Below, piece after piece: positions 10,900 through 38,745 of a DNA stretch of 64,000 nucleotides. The notes under the pieces are model-generated. The model searched no databases. It was not told the origin of the DNA and saw only the letters and a program-made list of their open reading frames with translations. A program made the position numbers and the translations under genes. Source of the stretch: Dreissena polymorpha (Eukaryota > Mollusca > Bivalvia > Myida > Dreissenidae); the NCBI RefSeq assembly GCF_020536995.1, contig NC_068358.1:40375925-40439924 (forward strand), in the 5' to 3' direction. Within the stretch, counting starts at the first letter, position 1, and each line of letters begins with the position of its first letter.

Positions 10900-13380
10900 A
10901 AAATCGACTGTTTTTGCAACTTTTTTTTTCGGCCGTTTCTTAGTGGAATGTAACCTTTTCTAGTGCAATGGTTTACTATAGTCTTCAAGTGTGTCATATT
11001 TCAGGGATTCAGTAGTGAACACCTATTTATGCCCTACCATTATCTCCGCAAGATAACACCTGAATAATGGTAAAAAGTGTAAAACAGGCCTTCCTGTCAA
11101 CTATGATATTTTTTTAGAGAGTACAGCCCTACATGAAGCGATCATTTAGTGTATTGTAACCTACAGGCTTTACATATTTTACCTATCAGATATTGTAAAG
11201 ATCTTAATAACTGATACATCACATGGATATATGTTTATTTCTGTTTGAAACCAACATTTAATACGTATTCTTAGATATGTACATACACACAATTACATAT
11301 TCATGTCGGTCCTTAGTTAACTTAGATATAGGCTAGTAAAGTGTAAATAATTCATATATGTGACCAATGCTGGGAAAATCAGTCTTGTGTTAAAAAAAAT
11401 CACATTTTGATTTTTTGGCAATTTTGAATTTTCTAAACATTGTAGTTCACAAAAATGATATAGTTTTTTTATTTATCATATTCAAATCTAATTTTATGAC
11501 CTTCCAAAGTGACCAACCCTACATTTTACCGTCTCTAAAAGTTATCAATTAATACAAATAAACAACGAAAACATACAAAAAACAAGCTCATTGTTTTTTA
11601 AAACAATAACCTTTCCTTTAGTCAAATACATAATTATAGTGCAATAAACTGACAACAGCATTATGGACATTTAAAATGTACCATTTGTGTTGCTATGGTA
11701 ACCGATCTACATGTTAATAATCACTAGAGCACACAATCACACCTTTTATAAATATATGAATTGTATTTTCAATCAAGTTTTTTTTTTAAAGGCATGCACT
11801 ACATTAATTTCACTGTTTTGTAACTAGTTAAACAATAACAATCAATAATTTTTGTGTTCCATGAACAATTTCCTTTTTTATTCAGTTACATGTGTATTTA
11901 AGTATAATGTAACCTCAAACACAACAGAACGGAAAAAACAGCATTGAAAAGTGTTGGTTAAAAGTACACTTGGATACTAAATGTTTCCGTAAATAAAATA
12001 ATCATTATTTATCATTATTTCTGATATAGAAAAATAGACAAAATAAACAATAACTTAAACATAAAAATTGTTTGTTTTTGTTACTATGGAAACAATGTAG
12101 CAAACAAACAAAAATATGGGATTTTCATTGTTAGACATAAATAAATACAATATTCACACTGATTTTTTTCCAGTTTTTCGGAAAGGCAGTCTGTGTCCAT
12201 AAGGCGAAAACAATTGCATGGTAACATGGAAAAAATGATTTTTGTTTTGTAAATTTGAGATATAAAAAACTTGAAAACAAGCTTATACAATTAGAACAAC
12301 AAACATTTGTATTGAACATTTCAAAACCTGTATCAACTGACACATTTAGCACTCGTATACATGTTTTAGCTTTCCTAGGAATAGAGGAGTTTTTGCACTG
12401 TTTGGGGGAAAATATATCACCCAATACCCTGGCCAAAATAAACACTGATACATGATGTAATTGTTGTGGCATGATCAGAGAAGATCAGATGCGCATCTTA
12501 ATGCATCTTCTTTTTTTTGGGGGGGGGGGGGGCACAGTCTGCATTTTGTCGCTAACCAGTAGGGCGTTTCGGACATGTCAAGTTTTTGGTTCATCTGTGC
12601 GACAGAATTCACGAATGTTTTCAAATAAATAATACCACTGTCAGATGGTCCAGATCAAGCCCTTTCGCAAAAATTTCTTATGGCAGGTTGTCACAGCTCA
12701 CATTAACATTCAGTTTCGAGACCTTCCTGAGAGTGATTTTGTGTAAACCTGAAATGTTAAAAAATATTTTTTTTAAAAGGTCAGGCTACAATTTAGAATA
12801 TGTATTTTGTAGTAACTGACTGACTTAAAAATGGTTTGACTCATTTCAATATATTATTTTAAGAGATTTTTCCTTTTGGGATTGATACCAGAGTAATTTT
12901 TTTTTAAATTTTCACTACATATCAACACGCTTTACCATTTTGCAATTGCATTACTGCAAACAAATATTTTTAACAACAGGTTTAGCTAAATTAATTTCTC
13001 AACATTAAAAAAAGCTATCAGAAACACAATAACTTAGGGCTTGTTATTACCTACAAGAACTCTCCACAGAAGGTACCAGATGACTATGTTGTTTTTATTT
13101 TGGCCGCAACAGTTGTCACACTGAACGTGAGCATGCTGTTTGCCAAGACTGTTTGTGTTAAGGTAGTGGTGCACCTTTACCATGTGACTGGCCTTCGTCT
13201 GCGAGGTAAAACACCTGCTTTCCTGTGAAACAGAAGACTAATAAATATACCGTAATATCTTACTAGAGATACCCAAATAGTTCTTTTTTTCCAATCAATT
13301 AATAGGTGGTTTGAAACATTTAGATAATGCATGGTTATTGTCTTATCATAAGAGATTGATATTAGACGAGAATGATATCC
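10900..13380. other. Gene-free AT-rich stretch
   Basis: I find no exon-like segment. It includes a run of 14 G at 12519-12532 and a lone copy of the GGTAGTG(GT)GCACCT terminus near 13160. Confidence 0.35.
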
Positions 13381-13807
13381 TTCAGACCACACACGCACAC
13401 GAACACGCACACGAACACGCACACACAACAATAAAAAGTAAATAATCAATGGGTAGTTGATTACATTAATAGACTGATTCAGTTTGTAGATAGCAATGAT
13501 ATTAAATTAATTCAAATACCAGATCCTTCACAGCTGATTCCATACATCTCACACTTCCTTGGGGTCTTGAAAAATAACTTCCCAAACTGTAGAATATAAA
13601 ATTATTGGTTATTTATCTACATAACACTATTTATAATAATAATTATTAATTAAATTTGCGCTTAAACATTTCTAAAGGTCAACCTTAAATTAGTTTTGTT
13701 TATCAGCTTCTGCCAAATCAAGTTCAGACTTTTCAATAAACACAGTATCTGATGTGTTTTTTTTTGACAGATTCTACATCAATATCAATATCAGACTCAT
13801 CATGCTT

Positions 13808-14049
13808 CAGTGCTCCAGCTAGGATTTGAAAAGGGCAGGGGGGCTTTTTTGTCAAAAGGGCACTTTCACAAGCAGTATTTTGTGAAAAGGGCACTTTCGA
13901 TGCGCAGTATTTTGTGAAAAGGGCACGTTCGAGATTTATGAATAATCATAATGTAAAAAAAAAAAAAAAAAAAATAGGGGGGGGCAGGGCGGAGGTTCGG
14001 GAGGGCAGGGGGCGCGGCGCCCTTCGATTAAGGCCTAGCTGGAGCACTG
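13808..14049. mobile_element. Short terminal-inverted-repeat element (CAGTGCTCCAGCTAGG ends)
   Basis: The 16-bp end CAGTGCTCCAGCTAGG is mirrored exactly at 14034-14049. The 242-bp interior has about two and a half direct repeats of roughly 38 bp (AAAAGGGCACTTTC... at 13848-13931), an A-run and a GC-rich stretch. The CAGTG start resembles hAT-type ends, but I see no clear 8-bp target duplication, so the superfamily is uncertain. Confidence 0.65.
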
Positions 14050-14989
14050 TGGTTTGACTCAAGGTCACCTAACACATCAAAAAAATCATGAGTAGCGGGG
14101 TGAGAAGTTTCAAAATAAAGTTAATTTACATTCGATAAATCATTTAAATTTAAAAAACAAAGAGTCCTTGTCTTGTGAAATTTCATATGGAATAGTGTCG
14201 GTGTTAATAAATTGAGACATGATATTTTAAAGTCAAATTTAAATCTACCACCATTTTATGTAAACAATTCAGTTGCATCGTACAGTTTACTTCCGGGTCA
14301 AACTTGCGAGTCGCGAAAATAATCACAAAGCAAAAATACACACATATCTTTCACTTACCTATTTAAAGCATGTGGAAATATCATTTCCGAACCTTCTTCA
14401 ATTGAAGACATCCAACAGTACACGATGTCACTTTGATTTACAGCGTTTAATAGCCATTGAAAATGAACACTACGAGACAGGTTGCGCTACCTGTGAACTG
14501 CTCAAACGAAACTGTTTCATTCAAGGGGAATAATTTGAAATAAATAAATGGATTATAAACCACCAATTGTGCCAGTGTTTAAAGGAAATAGTCATGCTAT
14601 ATTGTGGAAATTTCCAAAGCATGACATAAATTATGAGCCTAGAAATTGTATAAAAAAAAGACAAAATATTCAGCGCATTTTCGTACATGATTTTTATCTC
14701 GCGATTTCCCGACATAAACGTCAGCGTACACAAGACTGATTTTCGCTGATATGTTTGCTTGATACCAACAACGATTACAAATCAAAGTATGATATGTACA
14801 TTTATTAATAAACATTTGTTGAACAAAGTTTGAATTTTTTATGATAAAAAAAGAATAATATCAGAAATAGAGTTTTGTGTTGCCGGATATTTAAGACATT
14901 ACAAATAGCTCATATATACGTTTTAATGCAGTACGTGATGAACACATTTATATAAACATTAAAAAAAAACTATCAAGGGTTTATAACAC

Positions 14990-15640
14990 ACACCACAGTC
15001 GCACACGCATGCACATTAGAATGAGAAGGGAGCTTACGTGGGTTATACCAACGGTTGTTTAAAGTGACGTCTATTTGATTGCCCGCGCACTGAATGAAAA
15101 CGACGTCATTTGATTTTCATTGTTGTGGTGACGTCACGTTTTCACGGAAAAGTGGAGGACGTTCGGTTAATACTATTCTCATTTATAACCTTTAAATCTC
15201 GGTTAACTTATTAATGCAATCGTGTTAGAATCGAAATAATCGACGGGTAACCGTTGGTTATTGCGTTAATAACCAACGGTATTGAGTTCCGATGCTTGTT
15301 ATCAAACGACTCGGGCAACGCCCTCGTGGTTTCATTCCTACGAATCGGAACCCCATACCGTTGGATGTTACCGCAATAACCAACGGTTACTTGTCAATTA
15401 TTTCTTATTTCTACCACAGTTATTTCTTATTTCTACCACAGTCGCACACGCATGCACATTAGAATGAGACGGGAGCTTACCGTGGGTTATCACCCCGATA
15501 TTTATACCAACGGTTGTTATAAGACGTCACTTTGATTGTCCGCGCACTGTTTATGAATGAAGACGACGTCATTTGATTTCCATTGTTGTGTCGACGTCAC
15601 GTTTTCGCGGAAAAGTCGAGGACGTTCGGTTATTATAATA
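14990..15640. mobile_element. Foldback element with direct-repeat flanks (ACCGTTGGTTATTGC family)
   Basis: A palindromic core is built around GTTGGTTATTGC and its complement (15250-15400). It is flanked by two direct copies of a segment of about 190 bp containing CGCACACGCATGCACATTAG, GACGTCA motifs and GGACGTTCGGTTA, at 14996-15175 and 15440-15632. A second copy of the core is at 18565-18805, and weaker relatives occur near 41370 and 56100-56190. No coding capacity. Confidence 0.65.
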
Positions 15641-15654
15641 TAGAGAATAATAGG

Positions 15655-15778
15655 TTACTGCCTGATTTTTTTGTAATATATCAGGCAATGCTTAAAATAA
15701 TTTAACGGCGAGGCTTGCTGTATTTTATTCGTGCCGAGCCTGATATATTACAAAACGGGCAGGCAGTAATCTGTTTTT
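15655..15778. repeat. Imperfect palindrome (TACTGCCTG...)
   Basis: TTACTGCCTGATTTTTTTGT near 15655 is mirrored by an equivalent reverse complement ending in GGCAGGCAGTAA near 15770. A further internal inverted pair is CTGATATATTACAA. It is a small foldback repeat with no gene. Confidence 0.6.
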
Positions 15779-17574
15779 AGCTCACCTGAGCGATAGCTCG
15801 GGGTGAGCTATTGTGATCACTCACCGTCCGGCGTCCGTCCGTCCGTCTGTCTGTCTGTCTGTCTGTAAACAATTTGTAATCATCTTCTTCTACTAAACCA
15901 TTGAGCCAATTTCAACTTAATTTCATGTGGAGCATCCCTAGGTCATGGGACAAAAGAATTGTTAAAAAAAAATTGATCACATAACCAAGATGGCCGCCAT
16001 GACAATATATGGTAAAAACCTTAAAAAATCTTCTTGTCAGAAACCGCTCATCAGATTTTCAAAAAATTTCACAGGGATGACCTTTGAAGGCTCCCCTGAA
16101 AAAGTTGTTCAAAGAAATTTGATTCGTCAAAAAACATGGCCGCAGGAGCTCGTTGAACTTTGCATGTTTATTCGTTTTTGCCTATTTTGTGAAAACTTTC
16201 AAAAATCTTCCACATTTTTTGTCCGATCCTTTCCAAATTTGCACAGTGTCTTTATATCAATGAGGACACGAACCCTACAAAAAATGAGCATTATTGGTCC
16301 ATGAAGTACAGAATTACCTCCCCTTGAATTGAGAAAATGGTGTTTATGCAACAAAGTCCAAATTTTTCATCCAATTCTTTCCAAACTTGCACAGTGTCTT
16401 CATATCAATGAAAACTCGAGCCCTGTCGAAAATGAGCAACATCGGACCATTAAGTCCAGAATGATCTCCTTGAGACGGCAGATTTAGAAATAATTATAGT
16501 GTACTCTTTTTTTCCAAATAGTGCTATTAGAGTAAAGGATTTGCTGGCTACAGGCCAGGTTTCTCTGACACGATTCTCTTCTGATGGCTTTGCTGCAGAC
16601 CACATAAACCCTTAACCCAGAACAGTTAATTCTTTTTGCAAATGTTTGTGACTGTGGAAATCATTGAAATAAAAGGAGAAATTGCTGAAATTAGCATTTT
16701 CTCCTTTCATCACAATGCTTCCTACCCTATTAAATCAGTTTCTTCTTATTCCATTATAATTTAATTTGTCTTCTGCAACCTCTTTCAATTTGGAAAAGGG
16801 TTAACTACCAGAAATCAATTAATGCTGTAGTTTTGTTGATGAGAAATTATTTTTCCTTTAAAATGGGAGGTGATTATTGCTTAGGAAATTGCTCTGGTAG
16901 GGTTGAATCATTGTGGGAAATTGAGAAATTGTTCAGTCCAAAATATGTTGATTGGTAAAGGGTTAAATGGATACCATTTTTAAAATGGGAGGTGATTATT
17001 GCTTAGGAAATTGCTCTGGTAGGGTTGGATCATTGTGGGAAATTGAGAAATTGTTCAGTCCAAAATATGTTGATTGGTAAAGGGTTAAATGGATACCATT
17101 TTTCCAAGTTACCCTTTTCCTTATGCAAACATGGGTTGCCTGTTTAGTGGATGATATCTTGTCAATTTTGAGAAAAAAGAGGAATCTCTTCAAAACAAGC
17201 AAAAATTCCTTTTATCTCAATGTTTAAGTCCACTTTTTAGCGTACCTGAGCAGATCATATCCTCCTAAACCATTGAGCCAATTTCAACCAAATTTCATGT
17301 GGAGCATTCCTACGTCACGAAAAAAAAATATTGTTAAAAAAAAATTTGGTCACATAACCAAGCTGGCCGCCATGCCCATATATGGTCAATACCTTAAAAA
17401 ATCTTCTTGTCAGAAAGGGCTCGTCGGATTTTCATTTTTTTTACAAGGAATATCCTTAAAGGCTCCCCTAAAAATGTGTTCAAGAAAATTTGTTTCTTGT
17501 CAATTACCATTGGGCCTAAGGCTATTAAATTTGTTCAGGTGAGCGATTCAGGGCCTATGTGGCCCTTGTTCTAT
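15779..17574 (+). mobile_element. Tandem-core element of the GCTCACCTGAGC family, with nested insertion
   Basis: The head is TTAGCTCACCTGAGCG followed by a self-complementary AGCTCGGGGTGAGCT and a GTCC/GTCT microsatellite (15838-15866). Core sequence follows to about 16490. A second head-like AGCGTACCTGAGCAG at 17238 restarts a similar core, and the tail at 17535-17574 reads CAGGTGAGCG...GGCCCTTGTT. The sequence between about 16500 and 17235 is a different repeat, apparently inserted. The architecture matches the other CTTGTT-ending elements in this window. Confidence 0.65.
16860..17103. repeat. Near-perfect 122-bp tandem duplication
   Basis: The segment from AAAATGGGAGGTGATTATTG to TGGATACCATTTT occurs twice in a row with an offset of 122 bp and almost no differences, so the duplication is recent. 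It lies within a repeat whose relative is at 63150-63370. Confidence 0.85.
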
Positions 17575-17931
17575 TTATCATACATCTACGTCCCCGATTT
17601 TAAAGAAATAGTGAATAAATCGCTAAAAAGCTGCTGTTTTAGCGGGAAATAATATGGCTTTTGTCGTTTGACGTGCAAATAAATTATAATGACGTCATGA
17701 GCACGCGCGCTTAATATTTGTAAAAAATGTTTTTTGCTGTTTGTGTTGCATTTTGTGTTTAAAATAAATTAAATCTTGGTATCAAATTGTTTGTTATGTT
17801 GAATCTGATACGATTTTACTAACAATAATTACTTAAAAGTTGATTCCGAGTAATATGACCGCAATCCACACATGGCTGATAAAAGAACTTCTGTTGACAA
17901 TTATGATATAAACAAGACTATTGTCAAGCAA

Positions 17932-18538
17932 TATAAGTCCCCTACCGGCTCCACCATTGTCAGAAATTCCAGTTTTTTTAAATATATATTTGTTGCCGTA
18001 GCAACCATTTTTTTATATTTAAGAACGAAATGAAATGACGTGCATAATGTCCATATTGTCATCTATCCATGATTAAAGTTTCATGAACAAATATTAAGAA
18101 CTTTAAAAGTTATCGCAGGATCCAGAAAAACCACCATTTTCAGCATTATTTCTAGTCTATTTGTTGCCATAGCAACCATAAATTATGACGTCGGAACGAA
18201 ATGAAATGACGTGCATAATGTCCATATTGCCATCTATCCATGTTTCAAGTTTCTTAAACAAATATTAAGAACTTTAAAAGTTATCGCAGGATCCAGAAAA
18301 ACCACCATTTTCAGCATTATTTCTAGTCTATTTGTTGCCATAGCAACCTTAATTTTTGACGTAGGAACGAAATGAAATGACTTGCATACTGTCCATATTG
18401 CCATCTATCCATGTTCCAAGTTTCATGAAAAAATATTAAGAACTTTTAAAGTTATCGCAGGATCCAGAAAAGTGTGACGGACGGACGGACGGATGGAGAC
18501 AAAACCATAAGTCCCCTCCGGTTAAACCGGTAGGGGAC
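17932..18538. mobile_element. Tandem-core element with AAGTCCCCTACCGG ends
   Basis: The left end AAGTCCCCTACCGG (17934) is mirrored at the right by CCGGTAGGGGACT (about 18527-18539). Between them are three units of about 171 bp, each containing ATAGCAACC, GACGT, GAACGAAATGAAATGAC and TATCGCAGGATCCAGAAAA, then a GGAC tetranucleotide run at 18479-18493. No open frame. Confidence 0.75.
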
Positions 18539-18564
18539 TAAAAATATGCGGTGGTATGATAAAA

Positions 18565-18805
18565 TTCTCATTTATAACCTTTAAATCGCGGATAACTTAT
18601 TAATGTAATCGTGCTAGAATCGAAATAATCGACGTGTACGCGTTGGTTATTGTGGTTATAACCAACGGTACGTCGTTCCGATGCTTGTTACTAAACCACT
18701 CGGGCTACGCCCTCGTGGTTTAATTACTACTCATCGGAACTCCAAAACGTCAGTTAATACCGCAATAACCAACGCTTACACGTCGATTACTTCTTTAATA
18801 AAAAA
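18565..18805. mobile_element. Second copy of the ACCGTTGGTTATTGC foldback core
   Basis: The order TCTCATTTATAACCTTTAAA, CGAAATAATCGACG, GTTGGTTATTG, GTTCCGATGCTTGTTA, ACTCGGGCTACGCCCTCGTG, CGCAATAACCAACG is the same as at 15177-15405. Arms of the foldback are about 100 bp each around the CGGGC...GCCC centre. Confidence 0.7.
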
Positions 18806-18999
18806 TAAGATGTGAAACAATTAAATACTGTTACGACTATTCGAGAAATTAGAACCATTCTCTAATAACAAAATGATAACTACAGTCGATACTCGTCAGC
18901 GCTTGTGATTTATTTAATGTTCACATTCATATCCCAACAATAATGATGATTATATTCATTATAGTCTACAGTACGGAAATGCCTAAATGCTTGTTTTAA

Positions 19000-19507
19000 A
19001 GGGATCTTTTCACGCTTTGGTAAATTGACAAAATTGAAAAAAGTTGTTTCAGATTCGCATATTTTCGTTTTAGTTATGATATTTGTGAGGAAACAGTAAT
19101 ACTGAACATTTACCATGGTCTAATATAGCCATCATATGCATCTTTTGACGATTTTAAAACCTTAAAATTATAAAGCGTTGCAACGCGAAACGATTGATAA
19201 TTTGGAGAGTTCTGTTTTTGTCGTTAAATTTTGTGAAACTACGAAGATTGCTTATATAAGGTATAAAATACGTCAAGTATGTGTACTCGGCGGAATAGCT
19301 CAGTAGGCTAAAGCGTTTTTACTTCAGGACTCTGGCAGGACTCCAGGGGTCACTGGTTCGAAACCTGCTCCGGGCAATGTTCTTTTCCTTTTTTAAATTT
19401 TATTCTTGATTTTTTACTGGAGCTTTTACGATCCAATGTTTACATTTATCAATATAAAGCATTTAATGAATAAGTTAAAAAATGCCAAAATCTGTGAAAA
19501 GGCCCCT
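19000..19507 (+). mobile_element. TTAA-flanked inverted-repeat element with tRNA-like core, copy 2
   Basis: Almost identical to copy 1 along its whole length, with ends AGGGATCTTTTCACG and GTGAAAAGGCCCCT bordered by TTAA (18996-18999, 19508-19511). It ends about 100 bp before the proposed start codon of the first PARP gene, so it must lie in that gene's promoter, 5' UTR or first intron. Confidence 0.82.
19289..19376 (+). other. tRNA-like segment in element copy 2
   Basis: Same tRNA-like module as in copy 1, with one or two base differences (AGTAGGCTAAAGCG in the D-arm region). It has box A- and box B-like motifs but poor stems. Confidence 0.6.
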
Positions 19508-19605
19508 TTAAATATAATTCAGGGCAATAAATGAACTTCATTAACTCAAGTACACACAAGTATAAGTCATACATATTATTCACTCCACAGAATCTCAGTG
19601 CAACA

Positions 19606-35478
<15,873 letters not shown>

Positions 35479-36168
35479 AGAATGATAGACGCCTGGGTCG
35501 GTAAACGTTGATACCATTATTGTACAAGAAAGACAATCCGATCTTATGTGTTTGATATCTTTTATATTATATGGATATTTAAAAACAGAGTTGTATAAGA
35601 ACATTAGAACGCAGCCATAAGAATGATATACAGTAATATCGTGTTGACTATGAAAGTAACCTGCTGATTTAAACAAATACTGCACATTTCATGGGTTATC
35701 ATTATTTGTAGTAAACAGCCTGCTGTCTGATTTCTGTAAAATTTCCACTTTAGTATTTATTTTGAAGTTTGTTTTGTTTTTGTAAAATGTTCAGTAATTA
35801 CAAAATAACGCACACATAAAAACATTTCTTCTTTTTTACCTTGCTTGTTAGAACACTTTTCAATACGTACGTATTTATATCTTCTGCAAATCATTTTGTA
35901 GCCAACTATTAATTTTAAAATGTATAGATGTGTTCACGAATTACTGCCCTACATATCTTAGTATTAATTATTTTAATGTGAAATATATCCTTATGTAAAC
36001 TTTTTACAAATATTAATACCACCATTCACCTTAACAAAGTAGTATATGTGCAATTATTGTACAAGATCCTATTTTCTCCGTAAGCTAAAATTCTAATAAA
36101 TTCACAAAAATTACATGTTTTATAGTTATTGAAACATATTAAATGATACTTGTGGTATATTATGGGTC

Positions 36169-36171
<3 letters not shown>

Positions 36172-36200
<29 letters not shown>
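36172..36200. repeat. Short (TA)n microsatellite
   Basis: About 14 TA dinucleotides downstream of PARP gene A. Confidence 0.85.
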
Positions 36201-36203
<3 letters not shown>

Positions 36204-37210
36204 GTGTTCAAAAGTACAGCCAACACTAGATTAAATTATCATTAAATTCAGCATTTGGATTGCCAAGTCCAAAATACAAATACATGTATAATACATTAAA
36301 TCTACAATTGAACTAATTTTGAAGCAGTATCTAAATCTTCTTCTTAAATATTTACCTATTTCAAAACATTGAAAGGCGTGTTAGAGAGTGCAATGTCTAC
36401 AACAATTCAGAATATAGTTTTGATACATGTTCATAAAAAAGAAATAAATATGTCCATGGATACCATTTTTTCCACATTTGCTAATTTCTTGAAAATACCG
36501 ATCTTGAATGTTTTTCATAAGCTTATGCAATTTTTAAAATCCTTTTAATCGCAGTGGAGAAGCAAAAATCTTGTTAATCTTACGTTTTCGGAACATTGAA
36601 AATGATGTGGTATTTGTTTTCAATGTGATACTAAAGATTTTAAAACATTGTAAATGTGTACATGCGTACTATACTCATTTAATTGGTTTATTAAATAATA
36701 TCAGTAACTAGAGGCGTAGATAGTTCGGTATTCGCTCAGGCACTGAATTGTTATTTTAAAATTAAATCGTTTGTATTTATGTCTTTAAATATAAAGACGT
36801 ATTTCGTACCTACTAGTCATTCTCACTTTACCACTAGTAAGTTTGTAATGTTCTGCTTTCTATATTGTATTTCGTTGCTTTTAATTTCTTGCCATACTTG
36901 TTGTATAAAATATGCTTTTTTTATTTCTTTAAATTGTTTATCTGCAATTGTTATGTAAAAAGACGTTGTAGTGTGATTAACTGTTTGATCACGTGATTCT
37001 AATAACACTTGATCTAGAGAAACGTTCATATTTCAAACTCTTTTCATAATGCTATAGTCTTCAAACTTGTTAATGTAGGCAAGTTTCTAAAACTTAATGT
37101 ATAACAATGCATGAATGTAGGTATATACATATAAATTAGTTAGTCAAGCGAAACTTGTACTATTTTGTAGCAAGATATAATGGCAATTTTTGTTAGACTT
37201 CACTGATGCC

Positions 37211-37418
37211 ATAATTGACCCGCGTTATGCAAAATGGGTCTTATTTGATTGTTGGCATGAGTTGCTGCAGCAAAGTCTGCGCATCTTACAACGGAAACCT
37301 GCGTGACTTAAATGGGCAGTGTAACCCCTGACCAGACTGCGCCTAATGTTAAGGTTGACTGGGCGCAAGGTTGACATCAAGTCATAAGACCAATTTTCGC
37401 ATGACGCGGCTCAATTAT
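37211..37418. mobile_element. 208-bp inverted-repeat element (ATAATTGACCCGCG ends)
   Basis: The left end ATAATTGACCCGCGTTATGC is mirrored at the right by GCATGACGCGGCTCAATTAT. The imperfect inverted repeats are about 34 bp and continue into TGGGTCTTAT. The interior is non-coding. It is a small MITE-like element of unknown superfamily; no clear target duplication is seen. Confidence 0.7.
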
Positions 37419-38600
37419 AACTGTTCTATCAACTGTAGGCGTTCTCTCTATTTTTTATAATACAGGATCGAAGATCGCGTATCTTCGTTGAGCAATATAC
37501 ACGTTATTTGTATATTTACCAAAGATTTCTTAAACTCTGTTTGGATGTGTGTTATTTACCTGTGTATCCATATTGCATAATTATCTTCATAACTATGTGT
37601 TTATGTACAAATATAGAATTTAAATAGTGTTCAAATGCTTACTGTAAGTGAATTGCTTGTGTAATGACTTAATATTTATTGACGCAGTAGACCATCGAAA
37701 TTCAATGTTTGTTATTGTGCCAATGCCAATTTTTAACATGGATCGTTTGCTCTTCTTTTTTTTTCAGTTTGTAGCAATGTGTTTTTTGTGTTCATTTTTA
37801 AGCACGGTTTTGTGTTATCTATCATATCGTAGCAGTTGTTGTAACAGCGGCGTTATGATATGCATACATATATTTATTGTATAAATATTAGTGTATTTCT
37901 ATTTGTTTTGTATCATATAATACATTTTAAACATATTAATATATGCTTTTTGAATAAGACGAGAAATGTGCATGTGTAAATACATATATTTTTAATCATC
38001 GAACGTCAGAACTGACAATTTTTCATTAAGATTAATTCTTAAGTTGTTTAGGGAAAAACTTTATTTTAATGCATTCATGCATTATTCATTGTCAAAAAAA
38101 GAATATACGAAACATCATAATATCGATGTAAACGTGGTTCTATGTCTATCAACACAATCGACAGACAAATAAACCTTACCTGACCTGAGGTCCGATAAAT
38201 TAAAAAAATGACCGGACCTCAACACATTTTACCGGACCTTGTTTTTTCTTTATCCAAACTCTAAAAAAATACTTTTCATAGAGTTTATTTTTATCATTAT
38301 GACGTTCACAATGGTTAACAATTCTAAGTACAGTAAAAAAAAAAACTAAATTAAAGTATGTTGTATTAAAATCATATGGTTAAACTTTCAATTAAAAGTG
38401 AAGAAAGCTTTGTGATTTTTTTACATTTTGCGATCATTTAAACAGCTGCTTGTGCTGCTTGAATCTTGAAACGGAAAAGGCAAAGATCGTGTGCTTTCAA
38501 TTAACGATCATCACAAACATTGAAACCAGTGAAATTCAAATCACGCACTCAAAATGTGTTGTGTATCCTACGTAAGGTCATACTTATATACTTAATTTTG

Positions 38601-38745
38601 TCCCTATATAATGTTAAAGCGACAACTTTAAGGGAAAATAAATTCTACTTTTTGCACATGAGACCCCCTTAACCATACCTTTTTCTTAAAGGCATTTCTT
38701 AGCGGAATCGATTTATGCAATTAAAAATATATGTCATGTACAAAC
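38601..38745. repeat. Dispersed repeat, copy 2 (partner at 10724-10876)
   Basis: Same order of blocks and same orientation as the copy at 10724, including AGCGACAACTTT, GAGACCCCC, GCGGAATCGATTTATGCA and ATGTCATGTACAA. Confidence 0.75.

Noticed and set aside
12084-12472. Overlapping frames of 66-113 residues on both strands
   Set aside because: AT-rich, low-information peptides with no splice context or recognisable motif.
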